Shown here: piece after piece, positions 24,898 through 33,937 of the stretch
Layout of the letters: every line of letters starts with the position of its first letter
Position numbering within the stretch: position 1 is the stretch's first letter
Source: Gordonia mangrovi
Lineage (GTDB): Bacteria; Actinomycetota; Actinomycetes; Mycobacteriales; Mycobacteriaceae
Direction of reading: 5' to 3'
Assembly (NCBI RefSeq): GCF_024734075.1
Contig: NZ_CP102850.1
Coordinates: 2,852,001-2,916,000 of the forward strand
DNA: 64,000 nt
Program-made: the position numbers and the translations under genes
Notes under the pieces: generated by a model
Database searches by the model: none
Seen by the model: only the letters and a program-made list of their open reading frames with translations
What the model was told of the DNA's origin: nothing

Positions 24898-26121
24898 ATG
24901 GACCCATTGCTCAACCCGTACACGCCGAACGCGGGAGCAACGCCAGCCGTAGTCGTTGGCCGCGACGACCAGATGCGGCACTTCGAACTCCTGCTTGCCC
25001 GGTTGGAGAGGTCTAGGACCGAGCAGTCGATGATCGTCACCGGGCTTCGCGGTGTAGGCAAGACGGTGCTGCTGCGCGAGTTCCAGAAGAAGGCGAATGA
25101 CCGAGGTTGGGCGATCGTCGAGCTCGAAGTGAGCAAGCATGACGACCAGTACTTCCGCCGCCAGATTGGGCAGGTTGTGAGGCAAGCTCTCTTGAGTATC
25201 TCCCCCCGCACGAGGTGGGGGGCCCGAGGTCAGAAGGCAGCTGCGATTCTGCGCTCGTTCACTCTGACGGTCGACAGCGAGGGCCGCCTCACAGCGGGGT
25301 GGGACGTCTCGGGATACGACGATGCTGCCGCGGACACAGGCGACCTCGCTATGGACCTCACCGAGCTCCTTGTTGCGGTGGGCGAGGCAGCCCAGGACAA
25401 GGGAAAGGGCGTGGTGTTGCTCTTGGATGAGATCCAGTTCCTACGCCGCGAGCAGTTGGAAGCGCTGATCGCGGGAATCCACAAATGTGTCCAGCGTCAA
25501 GTCCCGATCACGATGGTTGGAGCGGGGCTGCCCCAGATTGCCGAGTTGGCCGGCGAGGCGAAATCGTACGCGGAGCGGCTGTTCAAGTTCCCGACCATTG
25601 GTGAGCTTAGTGAGGAAGACGCGCGCTACGCGTTGAACGAACCCGCAAAGGAGGAGGGGGCCGAGTTCACGGATGGTGCACTCGACCTTGCGTTGGAACT
25701 AACAGGTAGATACCCGTATTTCATTCAAGAACTCGGTTATGCAGTCTGGGGTGTCGCAGCTGACCAAACCATCACCGTCGACGACGTTCGGGAGGCGCAA
25801 ACGACATACGAGGACAAACTCGATTCCAGCTTCTTCCGGGTTCGACTCGACCGAGCGACCGAGCTGGAGCAGGCGTACATGCGCGCAATGGCGGAACTCG
25901 GGCCTCAACCTCAACTCGCCGGCGACGTTGCTCGTCTGCTGAATCGCAGTTCTCAACAATGCGCTCCGACACGATCGACACTCATCGAAAAAGGCCTCCT
26001 GTACACCCCGGGCCACGGATACGCGGCGTTCACCGTTCCTCATTTCGACCAGTTCATGAAGAGGTCGGTTCCCGAGCTCAAAGTACCTGCGATCAAACCG
26101 AGAAAACGACGGCGCAAGTAG
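24898..26121 (+). CDS. AAA/STAND-type ATPase with C-terminal winged helix
   Basis: 407 residues. ORC/Cdc6-like P-loop ATPase: Walker A GLRGVGKT (~48-55) and Walker B VVLLLDEIQF (~172), a lid, then a winged-helix-like region (~330-390: LAGDVARLLNRSSQQCAPTR) and a basic C-terminus. It lies between mcrC and hsdR in the same direction but has its own AT-rich inverted repeat in front. Such ATPases occur widely as stand-alone accessory genes in defence islands. It may regulate the island, or act as a sensor or a DNA-remodelling partner of the restriction enzymes. I cannot assign a substrate. Confidence 0.8.
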   Translation: MDPLLNPYTPNAGATPAVVVGRDDQMRHFELLLARLERSRTEQSMIVTGLRGVGKTVLLREFQKKANDRGWAIVELEVSKHDDQYFRRQIGQVVRQALLSISPRTRWGARGQKAAAILRSFTLTVDSEGRLTAGWDVSGYDDAAADTGDLAMDLTELLVAVGEAAQDKGKGVVLLLDEIQFLRREQLEALIAGIHKCVQRQVPITMVGAGLPQIAELAGEAKSYAERLFKFPTIGELSEEDARYALNEPAKEEGAEFTDGALDLALELTGRYPYFIQELGYAVWGVAADQTITVDDVREAQTTYEDKLDSSFFRVRLDRATELEQAYMRAMAELGPQPQLAGDVARLLNRSSQQCAPTRSTLIEKGLLYTPGHGYAAFTVPHFDQFMKRSVPELKVPAIKPRKRRRK

Positions 26122-26245
26122 GTGACCGTGACGAGCGTCGGGTTGGTCGAGAAGTTCTGTCAGAACCCTTCGGTACCCTGATCGGCTCGAACCACGAGCG
26201 GCACGAGTGTGCCAAGATCGGGATGCAGCGGTGAAGGGAGGCAGC

Positions 26246-29200
26246 GTGGCCGGGAACTTTGACTTTCTCCAGAGCGAGTGGCCGCAGATCCATGACAGCG
26301 CGAAGCGCGCGGAACGCGACGCCCTGTTCGACGCTCGCACGACCTGCTTTTACGCCCGGCGCACCCTCGAGGCGACGGTCAAATGGCTCTACACGGCACA
26401 CCACCTGCCGACTCCCTACAAGGACGACTTGTCGGCTCGGATTCATCAACCGGACTTCCAGTCGATCCTGCCACCGCAGCTGTTCCCGAAGATGAACCTC
26501 ATCCGCAAGAGCGGAAACCACGCGGTGCACGACGACAGGCCCGTGACCAAGGAGTTCGGGCTGCGTGTCCTTGAGGAACTGTTTCACATCCTGTCGTGGC
26601 TGGCCCGCGAGTGCGCGTCTCAGCCGGAGTCCAAACCGGCAGCCGAGCGCCAGTTCGATCGGGACCGCCTGCCGAAACCTGGCGGCGGGCCGGCCATGGC
26701 GAAGACGATCGTGCAACTCCAGCAGCTCAACGAGCAGCTCGAGAATAAGGACGTCGAGCTCGCGCAGGCCGCAGCCCAACGCGCCGACCTCACCGAACAG
26801 CTCCTCGCCCGTGACAACGAGCTCAAGGCGGCCGACGCCGACAAGGCATCGTTGGAAGACCTCGTGGGCAAGCTCCGGGCCGAGGTGGCTGCCGCGCAGA
26901 AGGCGGCTGCGGCGCGACCAGACACCCACGACTACAACGAGGCGCAGACCCGCCGCGACATCATCGACCTGCTTCTGCACGAAGCAGGCTGGCCCCTCGA
27001 CCAACCCCGCGACCGCGAATATCCGGTCACCGGCATGCCCGACGGCAAGAACGGATACGTCGACTACGTGCTCTGGGGAACCGACGGCCTGCCCCTGGCG
27101 GTGGTGGAGGCCAAGCGGACGTCGAAGGACGCCGAGGCGGGGAAGCACCAAGCCCGCCTGTACGCGGACTGTCTCGAGTCGATGACCGGTCAACGGCCGA
27201 TCATCTTCTACACGAACGGTTTCGAGACCTATCTGTACGACGACCTCCGCTATCCGCCGCGTCTGGTCGAGGGCTTCTACACCCGTGACGAGCTGCAACT
27301 CGAGATCCAACGCCGCACCAGCCGTAGGCAACTCGCGAGCATCGAGGTACCTGCCGGCATCGTCGAACGGCACTACCAGACCAGGGCGATCCGCCGTGTC
27401 ACCGACCGTTTCGAGGACGAACGACAACGCGCTGCGCTGCTCGTGATGGCCACCGGGTCGGGCAAGACTCGCACGGTCATCGCGCTGTCGGACATGCTGA
27501 TGCGTGCGAACTGGGCCAAGCGGATCCTGTTCCTCGCCGACCGCGTCGCACTCGTCAAACAAGCAGTCAACGCTTACAAGACCTTCCTGCCCGACGCCCC
27601 GCCGGTGAACCTGCTGACCGACAAGAACACCGACGGCCGCATCTACGTGTCCACCTACCCGACGATGATGAATCTCATCAACGAGGTCGACGACGGAACG
27701 CGTCGCTTCGGGCCCGGCTACTTCGACCTGATCGTCATCGACGAGGCACACCGGTCGGTCTACCAGAAGTACCGTCGCATCTTCGAGTACTTCGACTCGT
27801 TCCTCCTCGGCCTCACCGCGACACCGAAAGACGAAGTCGACTACAACACCTTCCAGCTGTTCGGTCTGGAAACCGGTGTACCCACCGATGATTACGAACT
27901 GGAAGAAGCGATCAACGACGGCTACCTCGTCCGACCGCGGGCAGTGCCCGTGCCGTTGAAGTTCCAGCGCACCGGCATCAAGTACGACGAACTCACCGAC
28001 GACGAGAAGAAGCGGTGGGAATCGACGGACTGGGACGACGAATCCGATCCGGACGAGGACGAGTATCCCGACGCGGTTGACGCCGAAGCCGTCAACAAAT
28101 GGCTGTTCAACACCGACACCGTCGACAAAGCCCTCGAGGTGTTGATGACCAGAGGGCACCGAGTCGCCGGTGGGGACCGTCTGGGCAAGACCATCATCTT
28201 CGCCAAGAACCAGCGTCATGCAGACTTCATAGCGGAGCGCTTCGATGTGAACTACCCGCAGTACCACGGGAGTTTCGCGGCGGTCATCACCCACTCCGTG
28301 TCGCACGGACAGGACCTCATCGACAAGTTCTCGCAGCCGAACGCCGAACCCCACATCGCTATCTCGGTGGACATGCTCGACACCGGCATCGACGTCCCAG
28401 ACGTGGTGAACCTCGTGTTCTTCAAACCTGTCCGGTCGAAGACGAAATTCTGGCAGATGGTCGGACGTGGAACCCGTCTGCGACCCGACCTGTACGGCCC
28501 CGATCAGGACAAGACCGACTTCTTCATCTTCGATCTCTGCGGCAACATGGAATTCTTCGGGACCAATCCTGCCCCGGCCGAAGGGAACATGGCGAAGTCG
28601 TTGTCGCAGCGTCTGTTCGAGAAGCGCACCGACATCGTTTACGCCCTCGACCGATCGCAGTCACATGAAGTGTTGCGCAATGAGATCGCCGACGGGCTCC
28701 ACCGCCACGTCCAGGCGATGAATCTCGATAACTTCCTGGTACGTCCGCGGCGGCGGCAGGTGGAGACCTATCGTGACCGCGGGGCTTGGGAGTCGTTGAC
28801 CGAGCAGAAGTTGCGCGACATCGTCGACAACCTCGCCGATCTGCCCACCACAATCCGCGATCCCGACGAAATGGCGAAACGGTTCGATCTGATCGTGCTG
28901 AGTGGGCAACTGGCCGTGATTGAAGGTGACGAGTCGGAGTTCGACCGCCGCCGCGACCGGATGCGTGAGATCGCCGACGCGCTACTCGAACAGCTCTCCA
29001 TCCCGAAGATCAAGGCGCAGGAGGAGTTACTGCGGGAGGTTGCGTCCGACGAGTGGTGGGTCGATGTGACGCCGGAGATGCTCGAGGGTGCACGCAAGGA
29101 CCTGCGCTCGCTGGTCGGATTGTTGGAGAAGACGAAGCAGCCGGCGATCTACACCGACTTCACCGATTCGTTCATCGCCAACGTCGAGGAGGTGGACATG

Positions 29201-29689
29201 CCGACCATGTCCACCGGTACCGACAAGGCGCGGTTCACGGCCAAGATCCGCGACTATCTGCGTCACCAGCCCGACAACCTGGCCCTGCAGAAGTTGCGCA
29301 CCGGAAAGCCGTTGACCGACAGCGATCTGGACTCACTGCAGGAGTTGCTGGCCCGCAGCGGCGCCGGTAGCGCCGATGATCTCCAGCAGGCCATTGCCGA
29401 GGCCGACGGTCTCGGCAGGTTCATCCGTTCCCTCGTCGGACTCGACCGACAAGCCGTGAACGAACGCTTCACCGACTTCCTGGCCGACACCAACGCGACC
29501 GCCGACCAGATCGACTTCGTCGGGCTCATCATCGACCACCTGACGCGCAACGGCACGATGGAACCTGGTCAACTCTACGATCCGCCGTTCACCGACAAGG
29601 CCCCGCAGGGGCCGGACCAGGTGTTCGACATGACGAGGTTGACCAAGCTTGTCGAGATCATCGAAGGGTTCGGTGACGTGGCGAGCTGA
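26246..29689 (+). CDS. hsdR: Type I restriction endonuclease subunit HsdR (EcoEI-type)
   Basis: 1147 residues. A DUF4145-like N-terminus (~1-130) and a coiled coil (~150-230) precede the HSDR_N nuclease with GYVDYVLWG and LAVVEAKRT (~272-293). The SF2 translocase has Walker A MATGSGKT (~401), DEAH in VIDEAHRS (~497), LTATP (~522) and motif VI QMVGRGTRLRP (~737). A C-terminal EcoEI_R-type helical domain follows. It cuts unmethylated foreign DNA after ATP-driven translocation, together with HsdM and HsdS. The GTG at 26246 follows AAGGGAGG; an upstream start at 26207 lacks an RBS. It is separated from its partners by mcrBC and the AAA gene, an unusual order. Confidence 0.93.
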   Translation: MAGNFDFLQSEWPQIHDSAKRAERDALFDARTTCFYARRTLEATVKWLYTAHHLPTPYKDDLSARIHQPDFQSILPPQLFPKMNLIRKSGNHAVHDDRPVTKEFGLRVLEELFHILSWLARECASQPESKPAAERQFDRDRLPKPGGGPAMAKTIVQLQQLNEQLENKDVELAQAAAQRADLTEQLLARDNELKAADADKASLEDLVGKLRAEVAAAQKAAAARPDTHDYNEAQTRRDIIDLLLHEAGWPLDQPRDREYPVTGMPDGKNGYVDYVLWGTDGLPLAVVEAKRTSKDAEAGKHQARLYADCLESMTGQRPIIFYTNGFETYLYDDLRYPPRLVEGFYTRDELQLEIQRRTSRRQLASIEVPAGIVERHYQTRAIRRVTDRFEDERQRAALLVMATGSGKTRTVIALSDMLMRANWAKRILFLADRVALVKQAVNAYKTFLPDAPPVNLLTDKNTDGRIYVSTYPTMMNLINEVDDGTRRFGPGYFDLIVIDEAHRSVYQKYRRIFEYFDSFLLGLTATPKDEVDYNTFQLFGLETGVPTDDYELEEAINDGYLVRPRAVPVPLKFQRTGIKYDELTDDEKKRWESTDWDDESDPDEDEYPDAVDAEAVNKWLFNTDTVDKALEVLMTRGHRVAGGDRLGKTIIFAKNQRHADFIAERFDVNYPQYHGSFAAVITHSVSHGQDLIDKFSQPNAEPHIAISVDMLDTGIDVPDVVNLVFFKPVRSKTKFWQMVGRGTRLRPDLYGPDQDKTDFFIFDLCGNMEFFGTNPAPAEGNMAKSLSQRLFEKRTDIVYALDRSQSHEVLRNEIADGLHRHVQAMNLDNFLVRPRRRQVETYRDRGAWESLTEQKLRDIVDNLADLPTTIRDPDEMAKRFDLIVLSGQLAVIEGDESEFDRRRDRMREIADALLEQLSIPKIKAQEELLREVASDEWWVDVTPEMLEGARKDLRSLVGLLEKTKQPAIYTDFTDSFIANVEEVDMPTMSTGTDKARFTAKIRDYLRHQPDNLALQKLRTGKPLTDSDLDSLQELLARSGAGSADDLQQAIAEADGLGRFIRSLVGLDRQAVNERFTDFLADTNATADQIDFVGLIIDHLTRNGTMEPGQLYDPPFTDKAPQGPDQVFDMTRLTKLVEIIEGFGDVAS

Positions 29690-29934
29690 GAATGGCGAGA
29701 GCGCATGTCAGCTGCATAGGCGCATACGCGCGGATGCCGCCAAGGTTGTGAAGGGGGTGGTTCGTTTGATGTCAGCACGGGACGCTGATGGAGAGGGCCA
29801 AGAGGCTCGGCATCGCGCGAAGCCATCTTCCACGTCACGGAGTGCCGGACGTTTGCCCCGCTCCTCGCATTCGTTGCGGGGTTGCTCACCGCAAATGTGC
29901 TATTCCACTGAGATGGAGGCTGAAACCCATAACG
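29690..29934. other. Spacer after hsdR without a recognisable gene
   Basis: About 245 bases between the hsdR stop and the first copy of the family I palindrome. A frame runs across it but has biased, low-complexity composition and no RBS. I see no gene, RNA or strong terminator. Confidence 0.4.
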
Positions 29935-30004
29935 GTTCCTCCCCCGGGTATCGCCAAACCCCCTCTAAACTTTCGGAGGATGTGACAAAACCCGGGGGAG
30001 GAAC
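29935..30004. terminator. Family I palindrome, copy 1
   Basis: 15-bp arms GTTCCTCCCCCGGGT and ACCCGGGGGAGGAAC around a ~40-base centre containing ATCGCCAAACCCCCTCTA. Almost identical to copy 2 behind the intact htdX (42404-42479), here behind the decayed htdX copy. Confidence 0.75.
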
Positions 30005-30230
30005 GGTGAGGGTCAGGCGCCGCCGCGGGTCGTTGCGGTCAGGTTGCCCATGTGGATCGGGTTGCGGTCACCCGATGCCTCGGCGTACTGACGGATACGC
30101 CCGAGATCCACCGACAGGGCCGAATCCGGCGCGGGTGCGCGTACTGCGTCTGCTCGGGACCGCGCGGCTCGTCGGACAGGCTTGCGTTCGCGGCGCTCAC
30201 CGAATCCCAGCGTGCGCATCCATGTTGGCG
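30005..30230 (-). pseudogene. Decayed copy of the 3' parts of htdX and fabG4
   Basis: Bases 30014-30180 align with htdX (intact copy 42485-43372): the hydratase motif YAEASGDRNPIHMGNLT and the C-terminal end are readable on the minus strand. An internal deletion joins two GCGGTCAGGT repeats that in the intact gene lie ~225 bp apart. Bases ~30190-30232 then match fabG4 (intact at ~43782-43836: ATCACCGAATCCCAGCG and CCATGTTGGCGAG), so ~890 bp between them are also gone. Many single-base differences show that it is a diverged, old or foreign copy. No product is expected. Confidence 0.8.
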
Positions 30231-30232
30231 AG

Positions 30233-30565
30233 AGATCATCCAGCGGTTCGGTGACGTGGCGCGGTCGGCGGCATGTTGTTGTTCGCGGACGGTGCGGCGT
30301 TGCTGTGCGGCGCGATCACGCAACTGCTGGAGGAACTCTCGGTCGGCGGGCTCATCTGCCGGGATGTAGCGGCACCACGAGATAGATCAACCCGAGATAC
30401 GGCATCGGAGTCCCCTGTTGTCCGGCCGGTCACCAGATCTGTTGCACCCACAGCGGTTGTCCGTACCTGCTCAAGGAGCGGCCGGTGTAGACCGCGAGCA
30501 CCACGCGCCCGCCCGGGTGGGCAGCGGCCTCGGAGACAGCGTCCCTTGGAGTGGTGGACTTCGGA
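30233..30565 (-). pseudogene. Gene remnants interrupted by the IS256-family element
   Basis: Between the decayed htdX copy and the insertion sequence, the minus strand reads as gene-like fragments. One is the end of a frame with AVSEAAAHPGGRVVLAVYTG and YGQPLWVQQIW before a stop. The next is a hydrophobic start, MPYLGLIYLVVPL, then a basic stretch with REFLQQLRDRAAQQRRTV in another frame. I recognise no family and see no intact gene. Confidence 0.45.
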
Positions 30566-31905
30566 TCGGTGAGCTTGTCGCTTCGATCAACGAGTCATGG
30601 TGAACGTTAGGAGATTTGGTGGGCTTTGTCCAGCGCTTGGGCGGCGTGTTTCTTGGCGATCACCACCTTGAGTTCATCCATCGACACATCCGACATGTAG
30701 CGGCGGGTGACTTGCCATTCGTCGTGGGCCTCGATGACCACCGCGGTCGCCAACCGTAGGAACGCGGCCGGGTTCGGGAAGATCTCCACCACATCGGCAC
30801 GGCGCTTGATCTCCTTGTTCAGCCGCTCGATCGGGTTGTTCGACCAGATTTTCTGCCAGTGCGCCTTCGGGAACGCAGTGAACGCCAGCACGTCAGCTGT
30901 GGCCTCACGCATCATCGCCGCCACCTTCGGAAACGCGTCGGCCAGACTGTCGGCAACCTGATCCCACTGCGCCACCACATCGTCAGGTTCAGTGTGGGCG
31001 AAGATCGTCTTGATCGCCGCCGACACCACCGGTTGCTGCTTCGCCGAGACCACCCCATGCAGATTCCGCATGAAATGCACCCGGCACCGCTGCCACGACG
31101 AGTTTGTGAACTGCTGGGCCACAGCAGCTTTCAACCCGGCATGCGCGTCAGAGATCACCAACTGCACCCCGGACAGACCACGAGCCTTCAGACTCGCAAG
31201 AAACTCCTTCCAGAACTCGAACGACTCCGAATCACCCACCGCGGTGCCCAACACCTCCCGACTGCCGTCGATCGACACGCCGGTCGCCACCACCAGGGCC
31301 TGGGAGACGACATGCGCCCCGACCCGCACCTTGCAGAACGTGGCATCGCAGAACACATACGGGAACTCGGTGTGGGTCAAGGTGCGCCCACGGAACTGCG
31401 CGATCTCCGCATCGAGACCAGCACAAATCCGTGACACCTCGGACTTGGAGATCCCCGAGTCCACCCCGAGTGCGGCGACGAGGTCATCGACCGAACGGGT
31501 CGACACCCCGTGCACGTAGGCCTCCATCACCACTGCATGCAACGCCTTGTCGATGCGGCGGCGCCGCTCGAGCAACGACGGGAAGAACGACCCCGACCGC
31601 AGCTTGGGGATCTTGACCTCGACATCACCGGAGGTGGTCGACACCGTCTTGCTCCGCGACCCGTTGCGGTGGGTTGAACGCCCCGCAGAGCGCTCGTAAC
31701 GGCCGGCACCGATCTTCGCCGTGGCCTCGGCCTCGATCAGCTCCTGCAGCCCCGTGCGGATCAGTTCGGCGAACATCGCGCCGGCTTCGGCGGACTTGAA
31801 CACCTCAAGCTGAGCAGCAAGGCAGAATGGTCCTGGGTCATCGCGTAGTCACTTTCTGTGAGTCACTGTGAGAGGTAACTCATTGATCTACGCGATGGCC
31901 CTCAC
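30566..31905. mobile_element. IS256-family insertion sequence (~1.34 kb)
   Basis: A single transposase gene on the minus strand is framed by imperfect inverted ends. The right end, read inwards, is GGGCCATCGCGTAGATCAAT; the left end reads CTTGTCGCTTCGATCAACGA. They share TCGCnTnGATCAAnGAGT. Ends are placed to within about ten bases. No 8-9-bp target duplication is evident. It abuts the 3' end of a secreted-protein gene on the right. Confidence 0.75.
30607..31841 (-). pseudogene. IS256-family (Mutator) transposase, frameshifted near the N-terminus
   Basis: The long frame (398 residues from a GTG at 31803) covers nearly the whole DDE transposase: RYERSAGRSTHRNGSRSK, FPYVFCDATFCKVRVG with the first Asp, LVISDAHAGLKAA with the second, and the catalytic Glu region WSNNPIERLNKEIKRR. 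An ATG at 31841 begins MTQDHSALL, the usual start of such enzymes, but is out of frame with VFKSAEAGAMFAEL because one base is missing at about 31812-31817. Only a short N-terminal piece is affected, so internal initiation could still give a nearly complete protein. Confidence 0.85.
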
Positions 31906-32310
31906 TTATCCCGGCACCGACACGCCTGGCTGGGACCGGATCCGATTTCCCACCACTCCAGGGGACTTACCCGCCTCGGAGATCACTTGCTGGCCGGTCA
32001 CATCGTTCCAGGTGCGATGCTTGTCCGGACGGTAGTAGGAACCGGCCCGGTAGCGGGAGTCGTCGTCGAGGATGACACCCCAGTTGTCGTTGCCCAGCAG
32101 GATGTTGATGACGTGTCCGGCGCCGAGGTGGGCGGCGGACACGGTGTCGGCGTGACTGAGTTCGATCACAGTTACACCCGGCTGCGCGGTGGGGATGATC
32201 CGCGCGGCCTGTGCCGGCGGGCTGGCCGCCACCGCACCACCGGTGGCCACTGCGACAGTGAACAGCACACTCGCGACCGCGGCGCGCACGCCTGGTTTGG
32301 ATTCCCCCAC
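31906..32310 (-). CDS. Small secreted protein of unknown function
   Basis: 134 residues. Signal peptide with core AAVASVLFTVAVATGGAVAA and a likely cleavage after AQA (~35). The mature part has HLGAGHVINILLGNDNWGVI and DDSRYRAGSYYRPDKHRTWN, which looks like a small beta-rich domain. The stop codon lies within bases of the IS256-family end, so the C-terminus may have been replaced on insertion. No family recognised. Confidence 0.6.
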   Translation of the reverse strand: MGESKPGVRAAVASVLFTVAVATGGAVAASPPAQAARIIPTAQPGVTVIELSHADTVSAAHLGAGHVINILLGNDNWGVILDDDSRYRAGSYYRPDKHRTWNDVTGQQVISEAGKSPGVVGNRIRSQPGVSVPG

Positions 32311-32564
32311 GGCAGTTTCCTTTCGTAAAGCCAGGCATTGCTGTGGCGAACATAGCGCATCGTTTGGGGGTGTCGATCGCTGGGTAGGCTTCTAGGGCCC
32401 CCGAAATGAGCCACTTCCTGATATCGCCACGGGCGAAAGGATGTCGGGGTGAGGTGCCCCCGGGGTTTGATGACTTGCGTCACTTCGGTTCGGGATTTGC
32501 GATTCGCATCCCAGTTGTGCCACGCGGTACCGGGTCGGCTGGTCTGAACCGTATGGTTCACCCC
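32311..32564. other. Divergent intergenic region
   Basis: 254 bases between two divergently read exported-protein genes. No convincing promoter boxes, dyads or further genes were identified. Confidence 0.35.
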
Positions 32565-32957
32565 ATGACGATGAGTCGGGGGATCATCGCGGTTCTGGTG
32601 GGCGTTGTTTCAGCGTTCTCGGTCGCCGCCTGCACGCCGGGCAGCACTGAGCCGGCTTCGGTGTCGGGCAGTACCGCGGCACTACCGTCAGGGATTCAAT
32701 ACACTGCCAACGGAGACGAAATCGTTTGGTGTGCAGTGTCTCCGGTCTACCAGCACATGTACTGGGCGGTGGTCGTCGGTGATCCCACCGGTGGGCCGTG
32801 TGTTGCCGGGGAAGTGATCACCCAGGAAGAGTTCGAGGCCGCTCACGCGACCTGGGTGTGTCAAGTCGCGCTGCCCGGTGGTGGGACGGCAGACTACTAC
32901 GCCAATTCTCAAGCTCGCGCCCGCAATCTCGCACAAGGGGCATGCCTGGCGGGGTGA
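32565..32957 (+). CDS. Small lipoprotein of unknown function
   Basis: About 130 residues. The signal sequence MTMSRGIIAVLVGVVSAFSV ends in a lipobox with the modified Cys right after VAA. Mature part: a Ser/Thr-rich linker, then ~95 residues with four Cys (in VWCAVSP, GPCVAG, WVCQVAL and GACLAG), suggesting two disulfides, and a C-terminal ADYYANSQARARNLAQG helix. Starts at 32553 or 32571 are also possible; no clear RBS is seen. Unknown function; it may belong with the exported genes downstream. Confidence 0.6.
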   Translation: MTMSRGIIAVLVGVVSAFSVAACTPGSTEPASVSGSTAALPSGIQYTANGDEIVWCAVSPVYQHMYWAVVVGDPTGGPCVAGEVITQEEFEAAHATWVCQVALPGGGTADYYANSQARARNLAQGACLAG

Positions 32958-33065
32958 TCTCCGTCATCGTGATCGAACCGCAATCCCCCTAGCGGGCAAC
33001 CGGTCCCGGCCCAGTTGTCACCGTGTGCGATCAATCCTCGCGGGTGACGCTCGTGAAGTGGTTGC

Positions 33066-33102
33066 CACCGCAGCGAGGGGTGTGCCATAGTGCAGATGCA
33101 CT
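33066..33102 (+). promoter_or_regulatory. Candidate porin promoter with a 14-bp palindrome
   Basis: TTGCCA (-35-like), an 18-base spacer and CATAGT (-10-like) lead into AGTGCAGATGCACT (33089-33102), a perfect dyad with arms AGTGCA/TGCACT. It lies ~155 bases before the porin start. It is an operator candidate only. Confidence 0.35.
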
Positions 33103-33256
33103 TCACTATCATACATCGTTGATGTGGGGTGTTGGTCGGGGGTTTCACGTGCGGTCCTCCAGTCCTTCGTGCCGATTGGGTCTTCGGGCGAGGCTGGAGG
33201 GGTTGGCGACACGTCTCGCTCTCGGCCGGTTTCTGGCAGTTGTTGAGGGGGGCACT

Positions 33257-33937
33257 GTGTTTCGGATTCTGGGCGGTGTGGGGCGGGTCGGTGGTGCGGC
33301 GGTGTGTGCTGTGCTTGCCGCGTTGATGGGTCTTGTGGTGGGGGCCGGTTCTGGGGGCGCGGTACCGACGCCGTTGGCGTCGACCTATGACCGGCTGGTC
33401 ACTGATGATGGGTGGACCGTCGAGTTGCGGGCCTCGGAGTTGGTGGTCAACCCGATGAGCAATATCGCCAACAGTTTCGCTTCTCGGGAGGGCTGGGTGT
33501 CGTCGCGGGTAGGGGCGCTGATCACTCCGGCGGCTGGTCGGGTGCCGTCGCAACCGGTGAGTTCGGGTGTGCTCGAACAGTTTCTGGTGGTGGGGTGTCA
33601 AATCGATGTGTCGGATGGGGCGACGTTCGGTTTCGGGTCGTCGTTCGGTCCGAACGCGAATGTGACGATCTCGGGTCAGCCGAACGTGTCGGTAGGGGCG
33701 TCGGCGTCGGTGTCGCCGTCGATCTCGGCGAAACTCACACCTGGCACCATCAACGAGATTTCCCTGGGCAAGAAGACGTTGCAGACCGATCGGGCGTCGA
33801 TCCGCGCCAAACGTGTGCATGTGCGGGTGGACGGATGTGCCGGCCCGGTGACCGTGCGCATCATCGTGCGACTGTCGGTGTCGACGCCGACTGCTGATGA
33901 CACCCTCAACCTCTATTCCACACGGATGTGGCTGTGA
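33257..33937 (+). CDS. MspA-family outer-membrane porin
   Basis: 226 residues. The GTG at 33257 follows GAGGGGGG and opens a signal peptide (core AAVCAVLAALMGLVVGAGSG) cut near residue 35. The ~190-residue mature chain shows the MspA plan: WTVELRASELVVNPMSNIAN, FLVVGCQIDVSDGATFGFGS, long Ser/Gly/Val beta strands, and the C-terminal signature DDTLNLYSTRMWL. MspA porins form octameric channels through the mycolate outer membrane for small polar solutes. The next gene's ATG overlaps the stop (TGATG). A matching 3' tail of another porin copy lies at 42292-42336. Confidence 0.82.
   Translation: MFRILGGVGRVGGAAVCAVLAALMGLVVGAGSGGAVPTPLASTYDRLVTDDGWTVELRASELVVNPMSNIANSFASREGWVSSRVGALITPAAGRVPSQPVSSGVLEQFLVVGCQIDVSDGATFGFGSSFGPNANVTISGQPNVSVGASASVSPSISAKLTPGTINEISLGKKTLQTDRASIRAKRVHVRVDGCAGPVTVRIIVRLSVSTPTADDTLNLYSTRMWL

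Noticed and set aside
26093..28354. 753-codon frame on the minus strand
   Set aside because: Antisense of hsdR; it contains no known domain and covers the conserved helicase motifs of the real gene.
19052..29689. BREX, DISARM, Dnd or Zorya system
   Set aside because: The hallmark genes (pglZ, brxC, drmAB, dndCDE, zorAB) are absent; the genes fit type I restriction plus McrBC.
29649..30254. 201-codon plus-strand frame after hsdR
   Set aside because: It runs through the palindrome and the antisense of the decayed htdX copy; composition is not protein-like.
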